A stretch of DNA of 64,000 nucleotides, from contig NZ_FPIY01000001.1 of NCBI RefSeq assembly GCF_900119145.1, positions 1,302,001 through 1,366,000 on the forward strand, in the 5' to 3' direction. The DNA is from Cellulophaga fucicola. GTDB lineage: Bacteria > Bacteroidota > Bacteroidia > Flavobacteriales > Flavobacteriaceae. Positions 8,928-17,375 of the stretch are shown piece after piece. The translations under genes and the position numbers were made by a program. Within the stretch, counting starts at the first letter, position 1. The number at the start of each line of letters is the position of its first letter. A model generated the notes under the pieces. The model was not told where the DNA came from. It searched no databases and saw nothing but the letters and a program-made list of their open reading frames with translations.

Positions 8928-10208
8928 TTATTTTTTAAACTCGCTTAAAGTTTTTGTAATAATAGAAACACAGTCTAATAATTGTTCTTTAGTCATTACC
9001 AATGGTGGCGCAAACCTAATAATATTACCGTGAGTAGGCTTAGCTAATAAACCATTCTCTTTTAACGCCATACAAATGTCCCAAGCAGTAGAACTATCTT
9101 CTGTATCGTTAATTATAATAGCATTTAATAAGCCTTTACCTCTAACTGTAGTAACTAAATCGCTAGTAGCAATAAATTTTGTTAATTCTGCTCTAAATAA
9201 CTCACCTAATACTTGAGCATTTTCCGCTAGTTTTTCATCTCTAACAACTTCTAACGCAGCAATACCAATTGCAGCTGCAACAGGGTTACCACCAAAAGTA
9301 CTACCGTGGTTACCAGGTCTAATAACACCCATTATATCATTATTAGCTAATACACCAGATACTGGGTAAGAACCACCAGATAAAGCTTTACCTAAAATTA
9401 AGATATCTGCTTTTACCTCTGGAGTTCCAGAACAGTTTTTATCTTCACAAGAACAATTACCACAAGTAGCTAATAAACGACCTGTACGTGCAATTCCTGT
9501 TTGTACTTCATCAGCAATAAATAATACATTATGCTTTTTACACAATTCTTTAGCCGCTGCTAAATAACCTTCACTAGGTACATAAACTCCAGCTTCACCT
9601 TGTATTGGTTCTACTAAAAATCCTGCTACATTTTTGCTACTCTCTAAAGCCGCTTCTAATGCAACTAAATTATCGTACTCAATTTTTATAAAACCACTAG
9701 TATAAGGTCCAAAGTTTTTACGAGCAACAGGATCATTAGAAAATGAAATAATAGTAGTAGTACGTCCGTGAAAATTATTCTCACAAACAATAATTTGTGC
9801 TTCATTCTCTGGAATACCTTTAACTTCGTAAGCCCATTTTCTACAGATTTTAAGCGCAGTCTCTACAGCTTCTGCACCCGTGTTCATTGGTAATAACTTA
9901 TCGTAGTTAAATGTCTCTGTTGCAAATTTCTCAAACTTACCTAAGATATCATTATAAAATGCTCTAGATGTAAGCGTTAACGTTTGTGCTTGGTTTACCA
10001 TTGCACCCACTATTTTTGGGTGACAATGACCTTGATTTACTGCAGAATAAGCAGATAAAAAATCATAGTACTTTTTACCTTCTACATCCCATACAAAAAC
10101 ACCTTCACCTTTGTTTAAAACAACTGGTAATGGATGGTAATTGTGTGCTCCGTGCTTTTCTTCTAATGCAATTGCATCTGCAGATGCCGATCCTTTAATA
10201 ATTGACAT
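8928..10208 (-). CDS. rocD: Ornithine aminotransferase
   Basis: A class III PLP aminotransferase converting ornithine and 2-oxoglutarate to glutamate semialdehyde and glutamate (arginine catabolism and proline synthesis), cytosolic. Family marks are [19 protein letters not shown] near 50, [15 protein letters not shown] (about 148), the PLP-phosphate Asp in [15 protein letters not shown], and the Schiff-base Lys in [15 protein letters not shown]. At 426 residues it is about 15-20 residues longer than plain forms because of a short Cys-rich insertion, [11 protein letters not shown] (about residues 250-260), just before the catalytic Lys. The insertion could bind a metal or be structural. It is read as a single-gene unit. 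Confidence 0.95.
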   Translation of the reverse strand: MSIIKGSASADAIALEEKHGAHNYHPLPVVLNKGEGVFVWDVEGKKYYDFLSAYSAVNQGHCHPKIVGAMVNQAQTLTLTSRAFYNDILGKFEKFATETFNYDKLLPMNTGAEAVETALKICRKWAYEVKGIPENEAQIIVCENNFHGRTTTIISFSNDPVARKNFGPYTSGFIKIEYDNLVALEAALESSKNVAGFLVEPIQGEAGVYVPSEGYLAAAKELCKKHNVLFIADEVQTGIARTGRLLATCGNCSCEDKNCSGTPEVKADILILGKALSGGSYPVSGVLANNDIMGVIRPGNHGSTFGGNPVAAAIGIAALEVVRDEKLAENAQVLGELFRAELTKFIATSDLVTTVRGKGLLNAIIINDTEDSSTAWDICMALKENGLLAKPTHGNIIRFAPPLVMTKEQLLDCVSIITKTLSEFKK

Positions 10209-10476
10209 AATCTTCTTCTTTTAAATATAAAACTTAAACGATTCCTGCTTAAAGGAGAGAAATCAACCTTATTTTTTAATGTGCTGCAAATTACAAATTG
10301 CTAAGCGAGCATAAAAAAATTAAGACATTAATAATTTAATAGTCATTAATTTATAATTCTTCAAAATAATAATAAAAATAACCAAAACTCTATATTAAAA
10401 AATAGTAATCCGTATGTAGCTGCAATTTTATTAGTAATTAATAATAGTCAAGCATTTAGATAACAAATAATTCTAC

Positions 10477-10484
10477 TATTTTTG
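10477..10484 (+). promoter_or_regulatory. Predicted -7 box of rlmD promoter
   Basis: TATTTTTG matches TAnnTTTG exactly and ends 4 nt before the rlmD ATG at 10489. The transcript would therefore begin at or next to the start codon, like that of guaA. No convincing -33 TTG lies at the right distance. Confidence 0.5.
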
Positions 10485-10488
10485 CGCT

Positions 10489-11901
10489 ATGCGAAGAAAA
10501 ACAAAAAGAGTAGTTTTTGAAAATGTAGAAGTAGTAGATGCTGGTGCAAAAGGAAAAACTATAGGAAAGGCTCCTGACGGACGTGTAATTTTTTTAAATA
10601 ACGCCGTACCTGGTGATGTTGTGGATGTACAAACTACAAAGAAGAGAAAAGCCTATTTTGAAGGTACTGCTATAAACTACCATACCTTATCTGATAAAAG
10701 AACAGAACCTAAATGTGAGCATTTTGGTGTATGTGGTGGTTGTAAATGGCAGCATATGGGCTATAACCACCAATTATTTTACAAACAAAAAGAGGTTGAA
10801 AATAACTTGACAAGAATTGGACACCTAGAATTACCTACCATTACTCCTATCTTAGGTTCTGAAAAACAATATTTTTATCGCAATAAAATGGAGTTTTCTT
10901 TTTCTGATAGTAGATGGTTAACTTTAGACGAGGTAAAGTCTGATAAAGAAATTGAAGATCGTAATGCTTTAGGTTTTCATATTCCAGGAATGTGGGATAA
11001 AATCCTAGATATTAAAAAATGTCATTTACAAGCAGATCCTTCTAATGCGATTAGATTAGAGACTAAAGAGTTTGCTACAAAAAACAATATGACCTTTTTT
11101 AACCCAAGACACCATACGGGTGAGTTACGTTCTTTAATGTTACGTACTACGTCTACTGGTGAAATTATGGTTTTAATTCAGTTTTTTGACGACAACAAAG
11201 AAAACAGAGAGTTACTATTAAACCACTTGGCTACTACATTCCCTGAAATTACGGCTTTATTGTACGTTATAAACCAAAAGCATAACGATACTATTTACGA
11301 TCAAGATATTGTTTGTTTTGCTGGTAGAGATCATATTTTTGAAGAAATGGAAGGTCTTCAGTTTAAAATAAATCCAAAGTCTTTTTATCAAACGAACTCG
11401 GACCAAGCATACGAGTTGTATAAAATTACTAGAGATTTTGCAGAGCTTAGTGGTGATGAACTAGTATACGATTTATATACAGGTACAGGAACTATTGCAC
11501 AGTTTGTTGCTAAAAAAGCAAAAAAAGTGGTTGGTATAGAAGCTGTTCCAGAAGCCATAGAAGATGCTAAAGCCAATGCTGAGCATAATAAAATAGACAA
11601 CACTGTTTTTTATGCTGGTGATATGAAAAAGATTTTTAATCCTGAGTTTATTGCTCAAAATGGCACACCAGACGTAATTATTACAGATCCACCAAGAGAA
11701 GGTATGCATAAAGATGTTGTAGAGCAAATTTTAGCTATTGCCCCTAACAAAGTGGTTTATGTAAGTTGTAACAGTGCTACACAGGCAAGAGATTTAGAAT
11801 TGATGAAAGATATGTATGAGATTACAAGACTACAAGCTGTAGATATGTTTCCGCAGACACATCATGTAGAAAATGTTGTACTTTTAAAAAAGAGGGCATA
11901 A
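10489..11901 (+). CDS. rlmD: 23S rRNA (uracil-C5)-methyltransferase, RlmD type
   Basis: Uses SAM to methylate C5 of a 23S rRNA uridine (U1939 in E. coli). An N-terminal TRAM domain (about 1-65) is followed by the iron-sulfur Cys cluster in CEHFGVCGGCKWQH (about 77-90). The C-terminal Rossmann methyltransferase domain has VYDLYTGTGTIAQFVAKKA (about 325) for SAM, IITDPPREGMHKDV, and the catalytic Cys in VVYVSCNSATQARD (about 427). At 470 residues it has the normal length for Bacteroidota members. The RlmD/RlmCD/TrmA family distinction rests on the Fe-S motif and TRAM, so the target base is inferred. It is followed at 39 nt by two small envelope-protein genes. Confidence 0.93.
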   Translation: MRRKTKRVVFENVEVVDAGAKGKTIGKAPDGRVIFLNNAVPGDVVDVQTTKKRKAYFEGTAINYHTLSDKRTEPKCEHFGVCGGCKWQHMGYNHQLFYKQKEVENNLTRIGHLELPTITPILGSEKQYFYRNKMEFSFSDSRWLTLDEVKSDKEIEDRNALGFHIPGMWDKILDIKKCHLQADPSNAIRLETKEFATKNNMTFFNPRHHTGELRSLMLRTTSTGEIMVLIQFFDDNKENRELLLNHLATTFPEITALLYVINQKHNDTIYDQDIVCFAGRDHIFEEMEGLQFKINPKSFYQTNSDQAYELYKITRDFAELSGDELVYDLYTGTGTIAQFVAKKAKKVVGIEAVPEAIEDAKANAEHNKIDNTVFYAGDMKKIFNPEFIAQNGTPDVIITDPPREGMHKDVVEQILAIAPNKVVYVSCNSATQARDLELMKDMYEITRLQAVDMFPQTHHVENVVLLKKRA

Positions 11902-11940
11902 TAATTGTTCCAAATTAAAAATATCAAAATACTATAGTTG

Positions 11941-12447
11941 ATGAAAAAAATAGGACTATTATGTTTAATTCTAATTACGACTTGTGTTTCATCTTGTGAA
12001 AAAGATGACATCTGCGTAGATGGCGAGACACCTTTATTGGTGATTAACTTTTACGAATTTGATGCTACAGAAGAAACTGAAAAAGCAGTTACTAAACTAA
12101 GAGTTGTTGGTGACGGCAAAGACATTACTGTAGATACAGTTATAGACAGAACAGATTTAAAAACTATTAGTATTCCTTTACAAACAGATGCAACTTCTAC
12201 AACGTATAATTTAATATCTAACTCTGCTACCAACGATGCTGATGAAGAAACAGGTAATGCAGATACTATTACCTTTAATTATACAACAGAAGAAATTTAT
12301 ATTTCTAGAGCGTGCGGATTTGTTATTCACTTTAATGAACTAACGAGCACTCTTGCTGCTGACACTGATAATTGGATTAAAAACGTAGAAGTAGTAGAAA
12401 CCACAGTAGAAAACCAAGCCGTAACACATGTTAAAATATATCACTAG
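11941..12447 (+). CDS. DUF6452-type lipoprotein
   Basis: A 168-residue lipoprotein of unknown function. Signal peptide with lipobox VSSC at about residues 16-19 (Cys19). The following residues EKDD fit the Bacteroidota lipoprotein export signal (Lys followed by two acidic residues after the Cys), which suggests the cell surface. I start at the ATG at 11941 rather than the in-frame TTG immediately before it (11938). The fold looks all-beta. The family assignment is from memory of rlmD-adjacent genes in flavobacteria. Its last 20 nt overlap the start of the next gene, indicating translational coupling. Confidence 0.7.
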   Translation: MKKIGLLCLILITTCVSSCEKDDICVDGETPLLVINFYEFDATEETEKAVTKLRVVGDGKDITVDTVIDRTDLKTISIPLQTDATSTTYNLISNSATNDADEETGNADTITFNYTTEEIYISRACGFVIHFNELTSTLAADTDNWIKNVEVVETTVENQAVTHVKIYH

Positions 12448-13195
12448 TATTTGCCTTTTTGGCATTGTTTTTAGCGGCTTAGCGCAAAGCAAGACCATAG
12501 ATTTAAACAAGAAAGATTCTCTTGTTTACGAACAGCCTTACGGTATACGTTTGGGTGTTGACTTAAATAGACTTGCCCAAAATTTTTACAAAGAAGATTA
12601 CAAAGGTTTAGAAATTACAGGAGACTATAGACTGTCTCAAAACCTATACGTTGCTGCAGAACTTGGCAACGAGGAGAACACAAGAGAAGAAGATAATTTT
12701 AATTTTACAACCACTGGTAGCTACCTTAAACTTGGTGTAGATTTAAATGTATATGATAATTGGTATGGCATGAACAACTCTATCTATATTGGTGGTAGAT
12801 ACGCTTATAGTACATTTAAACAGAAAATAAACAGTTACCAAATTTACGATAGTAATAGGTACTGGAATGAAGACTTTGTAACAGGGACAGAAAACTTATC
12901 TGAGTTTGATGGCCTTAATGCATCTTGGTTCGAGTTTGTTTTAGGAACTAAAGTAGAGCTATTTAAGAACTTATATTTAGGAGCAAGTGTACGTTTAGGC
13001 TATTTACTAAGCAACAAGACTGGAGATGGCTTTGCTAACATTTGGATTCCTGGTTTTAACAAAACCACAGAAGATAGCAATTTTGGTAGTGGATACAATT
13101 ACAGTGTTAGCTATTTAATACCGTTATACAAAAAGGCTAAAAAAAAGAAAAAGGTGGTTCCTAATACAGATAAAGAACCTAATCCAACAAAATAA
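12428..13195 (+). CDS. DUF6048-type outer-membrane beta-barrel-like protein
   Basis: 255 residues with a signal peptide ending near GLAQ (residue 20). The body alternates short beta-strand-like stretches rich in Tyr, Gly and Asn (for example GDYRLSQNLYVAAELG, GSYLKLGVDLNVYDNWYG, LYLGASVRLGYLLSN), the pattern of a small outer-membrane barrel. The tail after the last strand is Lys-rich (KKAKKKKKVV). It overlaps the upstream lipoprotein gene by 20 nt, so the pair is translationally coupled and the products may act together. No catalytic motif is seen. Family name from memory; function unknown. Confidence 0.7.
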   Translation: MLKYITSICLFGIVFSGLAQSKTIDLNKKDSLVYEQPYGIRLGVDLNRLAQNFYKEDYKGLEITGDYRLSQNLYVAAELGNEENTREEDNFNFTTTGSYLKLGVDLNVYDNWYGMNNSIYIGGRYAYSTFKQKINSYQIYDSNRYWNEDFVTGTENLSEFDGLNASWFEFVLGTKVELFKNLYLGASVRLGYLLSNKTGDGFANIWIPGFNKTTEDSNFGSGYNYSVSYLIPLYKKAKKKKKVVPNTDKEPNPTK

Positions 13196-13212
13196 GTAAG
13201 GTTAATTACCTT

Positions 13213-13244
13213 AAAAAAAAGCCAGAAGCACTCCTGTTTCTGGC
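13213..13244 (-). terminator. Intrinsic terminator of the leftward sus operon
   Basis: A perfect 7-bp stem (GCCAGAA 13221-13227 with TTCTGGC 13238-13244, 10-nt loop) is followed on the minus strand by eight T (the A run 13213-13220). It lies just past the last leftward gene of the starch locus. There is no T run on the plus side, so rightward termination after the DUF6048 gene is not supported by this hairpin. Confidence 0.75.
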
Positions 13245-13271
13245 CAACTACAATTATAACTAACAACGAGG

Positions 13272-13979
13272 TTAATTCACTTTAAACTCAAATATTTCTG
13301 ATATAGAACAATTTGCTTCTTCATCTGTTGTTTTTACACGCCAATAATATATTGTATTTGCCGTAACATCTACCTCTAAAAAAGTATCTGTAGTTACACC
13401 TAAACTAGTGGTTGGCGGTGTTGCTGTACCAAAGAATACCTCATAATTTTTAATGTCATTATCTACGTCTGCTCCTTGCCAACTTAGGGTTACTTTACTA
13501 CTTGTTGCTGTTACCGTAGTACCTACTGCTGGCACTAAAGCTTCTGCCATAAAAGGCGCATAATTAACAACTCCGTCTCCTGCTAAATAAAATTTCCAGA
13601 TAGCACTTTCTGCTGTTTCTGTTGTACTAGAAGATGTAGAAATTACTTGCCAAGAATAAGGCTCACCTTTATTTAATGTAATATTAGTAGCCTCCGTAGC
13701 ACTTGCAAATGTATTTACTTGACCGCTAGTTAAATTTTTAACCTCCACATTGTAACTATCTACATTTGTTGCTGCTTGCCAACTAAAGGCCACTGTAGCC
13801 TGACTATCATTAACAGATACACCTGTTAAGCAAACCTCATCATTAGCTGGTAAGCTTAACTCTGATGCTGTTGGAATAAAAATCTCTGGCTCAGTTGGAC
13901 TATCATCTCCACCTCCGCCACAGCTAGTTAAAATTATAGCAATTATAAATTCGTATATTTTTAAATACCTTGTCTGCAT
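13272..13979 (-). CDS. Lipoprotein with two fibronectin-III-like domains (starch locus)
   Basis: 235 residues. The signal peptide ends in the lipobox LTSC (about residue 20), followed by a flexible GGGGDDSPTEPE linker. Two beta-sandwich units follow (about 40-130 and 140-235), each with the fibronectin-III-type pattern: FSWQAATNVDSYNVEV and YSWQVIS in the first, LSWQGADVDNDIKNYEVFF and YYWRVKT in the second. No catalytic residues are apparent, so it is probably a surface glycan-binding or spacer protein. Its ATG overlaps the stop of the T9SS amylase by 1 nt (TAATG), so the two are translationally coupled, and it ends the sus operon. The role in starch handling is inferred from position only. 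Confidence 0.75.
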   Translation of the reverse strand: MQTRYLKIYEFIIAIILTSCGGGGDDSPTEPEIFIPTASELSLPANDEVCLTGVSVNDSQATVAFSWQAATNVDSYNVEVKNLTSGQVNTFASATEATNITLNKGEPYSWQVISTSSSTTETAESAIWKFYLAGDGVVNYAPFMAEALVPAVGTTVTATSSKVTLSWQGADVDNDIKNYEVFFGTATPPTTSLGVTTDTFLEVDVTANTIYYWRVKTTDEEANCSISEIFEFKVN

Positions 13980-16900
13980 TACTTAATAATTTTAAATGTT
14001 TTATTAATTGTTTTGCCCTTTACAGAAACCACATATTTACCTGTTTTTAAAACAGCTGTTGCTATCTTAATTTCTCTATTTGCTGCTATTTTTTTCGTAT
14101 CAACAAATAATTGCCTTCCCATAAAATCATAAATAACAACATTTACACTAGCATCTTTACCTGCACAATAAACACTTAGCTCTGTCTCTACTGGATTTGG
14201 ATAAAAACGCACTTCTTCAGATACAAAAACTTCTTCTGTAAACTTACCCTGACAAGCTATTCCTGTTGCAGCGCTAATCCTATTCATACCAGGTTTTAAC
14301 TGTATATCAATATTTTTATCTGTAGTTTCAAATGTTATTCCGTTTACCGTAACAAAATATAACTCTGCTCCTTTTAAAGCGAGATTTACACTTTTAGACG
14401 ATGTATCTATTTTTGATGAAACGGATAAATCTTCAGGCTCAGTAATAACAACATTAAAACATTGCTCGTAACCCGTTTCACTATCAATAGTAAAACAAAC
14501 GGCATAAGACCCAGCACTTAAATCATTTAACTCTAACTCTTCTGTAAAATTATCCGTTGAAGTAAAACCATTAGGTCCACTTATTATAGCTGTATAATTT
14601 AAGCTCTCTACTGTAGTAATCTTAATTTTTCCGTTGTTAGAAACAGAACAGGTTTCGCTAACTGTAGCAATTTGGTAATTTGTTACTGGTAGTGTAAACA
14701 AAGTGCAACCAGTAACATCTACAGTTGCTCCTAAAGGTGTATTAGAACAAGCATCGTTAGCATTTACAACACCATCACTATCTAAATCATTTGGGTCTAC
14801 AAACGGTTTATCTCCATAAACAATAAATTCTCCTGCAGCTAAACTTATACTAGATGTTGTACTAGTAATCTCTAATGGCTTATTTTTATTTAATAAGTTA
14901 TACCACGTACCGGTCTCTTGAAAATCTGGAGTTATACTTTGGGTTGACATACCAAAATTACCCAAAACAACGATATGTTTTATTTGGTCTGATGTTGCAC
15001 CATCTAACGTTAAATGTATTTTCTTTAATCCGTTTGGGTTTGATGCATCTATAGTAAAATTTGTAGTGGTAAAAACTGAAGCATTTTTCTTTAGATTGAT
15101 AAGTTTGCTCCACGTATTGTAAACAGCTTTTCGGTTAGGGTTATTCTCATACTCCCATAAAATTGGCTTATTGCCAACGCGTCCATTTTCTTCAATAGAA
15201 ATATCATACCCCAATTCTCCAAATTGCCATATCATTTTTGGTCCTGGAACTGTAAAGAAAAATGCTCCAGCCATTTTTAAACGCTCCAAAGTTGTATTTA
15301 AACTTTTAGTTGAATAGTCGTTTTCTTCGTTTCCAAAATTTAAGCTTTTATATAGTAATCTCTCCTCATCATGGCTTTCCATAAAAGATATTGCAGATGG
15401 CTGTTTAAATCCTTTTTGCACATAAGAAACTCCAGAAAAATTAGATTTCCCTGCCGTATTGTACCCCATTAAAGCCTCGTTATAAGATTCAGTTTGCTTG
15501 TTCCAAAGTAAAATTCCTTTACCTTCTGCAACTCTATAATCTGCCCATTGTTCCTCTTCTGTAATACCTCCTAAATGTTCAAAAATGACATAAAAATTAT
15601 CATTAACATTCCATTGATCATCTGCATATTGCTGTAAAACATCTACTCTATCTTGTTGATATGCATTAGTACAACTATCGTCATTTGCAGTACAATTTTG
15701 AGTAAAACCCTTGGTTAAATCCCATCTAAAACCATCTAAATTAAATTCATTTATCCAATATTGCGCAGTACGCTTAACATACTCTTGTGTAGCAGCAGAT
15801 TGATGATTATAGTCGTTAAAAACACTATAAGAGTGCTTTGCTTCCTCATTAAAAAACGGATTATCAGCTGTTGCTTTACCTCCTAAACCACCATTGCTAT
15901 CGTTCCATAATCTAAAATAAGGGTTTTGTCCGCTTGCGTGATTGTATACAACATCTAAAATTACTGCTATGCCTCTACTATGGCATTCATCAACCAAATC
16001 TTTAAAAGCCTCTTTTGTTCCATAATATTTATCTAATGCCATATGAAAAGACGGATTATATCCCCAACTCTCATTACCATCAAACTCACTAATTGGCATA
16101 AGCTCTATTGCATTTATACCTAAATCTTGTATGTAATCTAGTCTATTTTTTAACGCAGAGAAGCTATGTAAAGCATCAAAATCTCTAAGTAAAACTTCGT
16201 AAACAACTAAATCTGATTTTTCTGGTGCTACATAGTTTGTTGTTTTCCAAGTATACGCTGCATCACCTGTACGTAAAACAGTTACAGCTTCCGTAGTTAA
16301 ATTGGTTGGATATTCTGGTAGATTAGGATAAGTAACCTCATCTATATATTGATCTGAATATGGATCTAAAACTAATGTAGAATATGGATCTGCAACGTTA
16401 ATTTCAAAATTAACCAAGTATTGGTACATATGGTTTGTTTGCGGAGTTAAACCAGTTAACTCTATCCAAAACCTATCTGTTGCACTATCTTTTTTCATTA
16501 GATAGTTATTGTCTATTTCCCAATTGTTAAAATCGCCAATAATATGTACAAAATCTTTTAAAGGTGCATAAAAAACCAATGTTGCTTTAGTTGCATCTAA
16601 CGGATCTAAATTAATACCATCTAACATACCTGTTGGTACTGCCTCCTCTTGCACTACAGGAGATACAACAGCGCTAAATGTTGACGTTTTGGTTTCTGAC
16701 CCACTAGTTATTTCTAGTGTAAAGTTTGTGTTTTCAGTTACCAAGTAATTGTAACTGTAATCTGTAATTTCTGTTTGTGTATCTACTATAACAGCATTTG
16801 CTTTAAGTACAAAAGTTGCGCTTAAAGAAGATGTAGCCGCAACTAATAAATTATCTCCAGAATTTACTACAGATGTAGTTTCTGTTGGCGAAGAAAGGTT

Positions 16901-17320
16901 AAATTGAAACGTACCAACATCAAAAATATAATCTTGTGTTTTTTTGTCTCCATCACCATTTTTAGCTTTAATTAGAAGTCCTATTTTACCAATATTTGTT
17001 CTATTAAAAAAAGAAGTCGGTGTTAGTTTAAAACTATAAGTACCATCACCATTATCTGTGATTTTTTGACTCTCGTCTGAGTTTGTCCAACTTCCGTTGG
17101 TAGGTGAATCTTGTGTATTTTCACCCGCTGAATCTAAAGACCAAGCCCATATGTATGCATCTGAAACACTCCAAGTAGAAAGGTTTAAATTAGAAACAGT
17201 AATAGTAATTTCTTCATTTTCTCCAAAAGCTTCTGGAGAAACCGAATAGGTTACGTTTTGTACTTGAGAAAAACCAAGCGTAGTAAAAAACAAAAAAAGA
17301 AGTAGTAACGTTTTTTTCAT
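13979..17320 (-). CDS. Secreted multidomain GH13 alpha-amylase with T9SS sorting domain
   Basis: An alpha-1,4-glucan hydrolase, 1113 residues. In order: signal peptide (1-18, ending GFSQ); beta-sandwich modules (about 20-215); a CBM48/E-set-like module (about 230-330, FYAPLKDFVHIIGDFNNW); the GH13 barrel (about 365-760); an amylase C-domain; a thrombospondin-3-like stretch (DLDSDGVVNANDACSNTP); a beta module; and a type A T9SS sorting domain (last ~70 residues, starting VRFYPNPV). Conserved regions: DVVYNH (about 457), GFRWDL with the Asp nucleophile (about 531), the acid Glu in IFEHLGG (about 579), and SHDEE with the transition-state Asp (about 650). Secretion through T9SS would put it outside the cell. 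It lies 55 nt after the SusE/F gene, across a terminator-like hairpin. Confidence 0.92.
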   Translation of the reverse strand: MKKTLLLLFLFFTTLGFSQVQNVTYSVSPEAFGENEEITITVSNLNLSTWSVSDAYIWAWSLDSAGENTQDSPTNGSWTNSDESQKITDNGDGTYSFKLTPTSFFNRTNIGKIGLLIKAKNGDGDKKTQDYIFDVGTFQFNLSSPTETTSVVNSGDNLLVAATSSLSATFVLKANAVIVDTQTEITDYSYNYLVTENTNFTLEITSGSETKTSTFSAVVSPVVQEEAVPTGMLDGINLDPLDATKATLVFYAPLKDFVHIIGDFNNWEIDNNYLMKKDSATDRFWIELTGLTPQTNHMYQYLVNFEINVADPYSTLVLDPYSDQYIDEVTYPNLPEYPTNLTTEAVTVLRTGDAAYTWKTTNYVAPEKSDLVVYEVLLRDFDALHSFSALKNRLDYIQDLGINAIELMPISEFDGNESWGYNPSFHMALDKYYGTKEAFKDLVDECHSRGIAVILDVVYNHASGQNPYFRLWNDSNGGLGGKATADNPFFNEEAKHSYSVFNDYNHQSAATQEYVKRTAQYWINEFNLDGFRWDLTKGFTQNCTANDDSCTNAYQQDRVDVLQQYADDQWNVNDNFYVIFEHLGGITEEEQWADYRVAEGKGILLWNKQTESYNEALMGYNTAGKSNFSGVSYVQKGFKQPSAISFMESHDEERLLYKSLNFGNEENDYSTKSLNTTLERLKMAGAFFFTVPGPKMIWQFGELGYDISIEENGRVGNKPILWEYENNPNRKAVYNTWSKLINLKKNASVFTTTNFTIDASNPNGLKKIHLTLDGATSDQIKHIVVLGNFGMSTQSITPDFQETGTWYNLLNKNKPLEITSTTSSISLAAGEFIVYGDKPFVDPNDLDSDGVVNANDACSNTPLGATVDVTGCTLFTLPVTNYQIATVSETCSVSNNGKIKITTVESLNYTAIISGPNGFTSTDNFTEELELNDLSAGSYAVCFTIDSETGYEQCFNVVITEPEDLSVSSKIDTSSKSVNLALKGAELYFVTVNGITFETTDKNIDIQLKPGMNRISAATGIACQGKFTEEVFVSEEVRFYPNPVETELSVYCAGKDASVNVVIYDFMGRQLFVDTKKIAANREIKIATAVLKTGKYVVSVKGKTINKTFKIIK

Positions 17321-17331
17321 AGTCAGTTATT

Positions 17332-17362
17332 AAAAAAGGGTTGCACTATGTGCAACCCTTTT
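17332..17362 (-). terminator. Terminator-like hairpin inside the sus operon
   Basis: A perfect 9-bp GC-rich stem (GGGTTGCAC 17338-17346 with GTGCAACCC 17350-17358, loop of 3) is extended by four A-T pairs and followed on the minus strand by six T (17332-17337). It sits between the SusE/F-like gene and the GH13 amylase in the direction of transcription. It would act as a partial terminator or as an mRNA 3'-end stabiliser for the susCDE part. Confidence 0.75.
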
Positions 17363-17375
17363 AAGTTTATTTACT

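Noticed and set aside
10209-10488. 280-nt gap between rocD and rlmD as a hidden gene or RNA
   Set aside because: Very AT-rich with no frame of note and no stable fold seen. It holds only the rlmD -7 box and one copy of the GTAATCCGTA motif.
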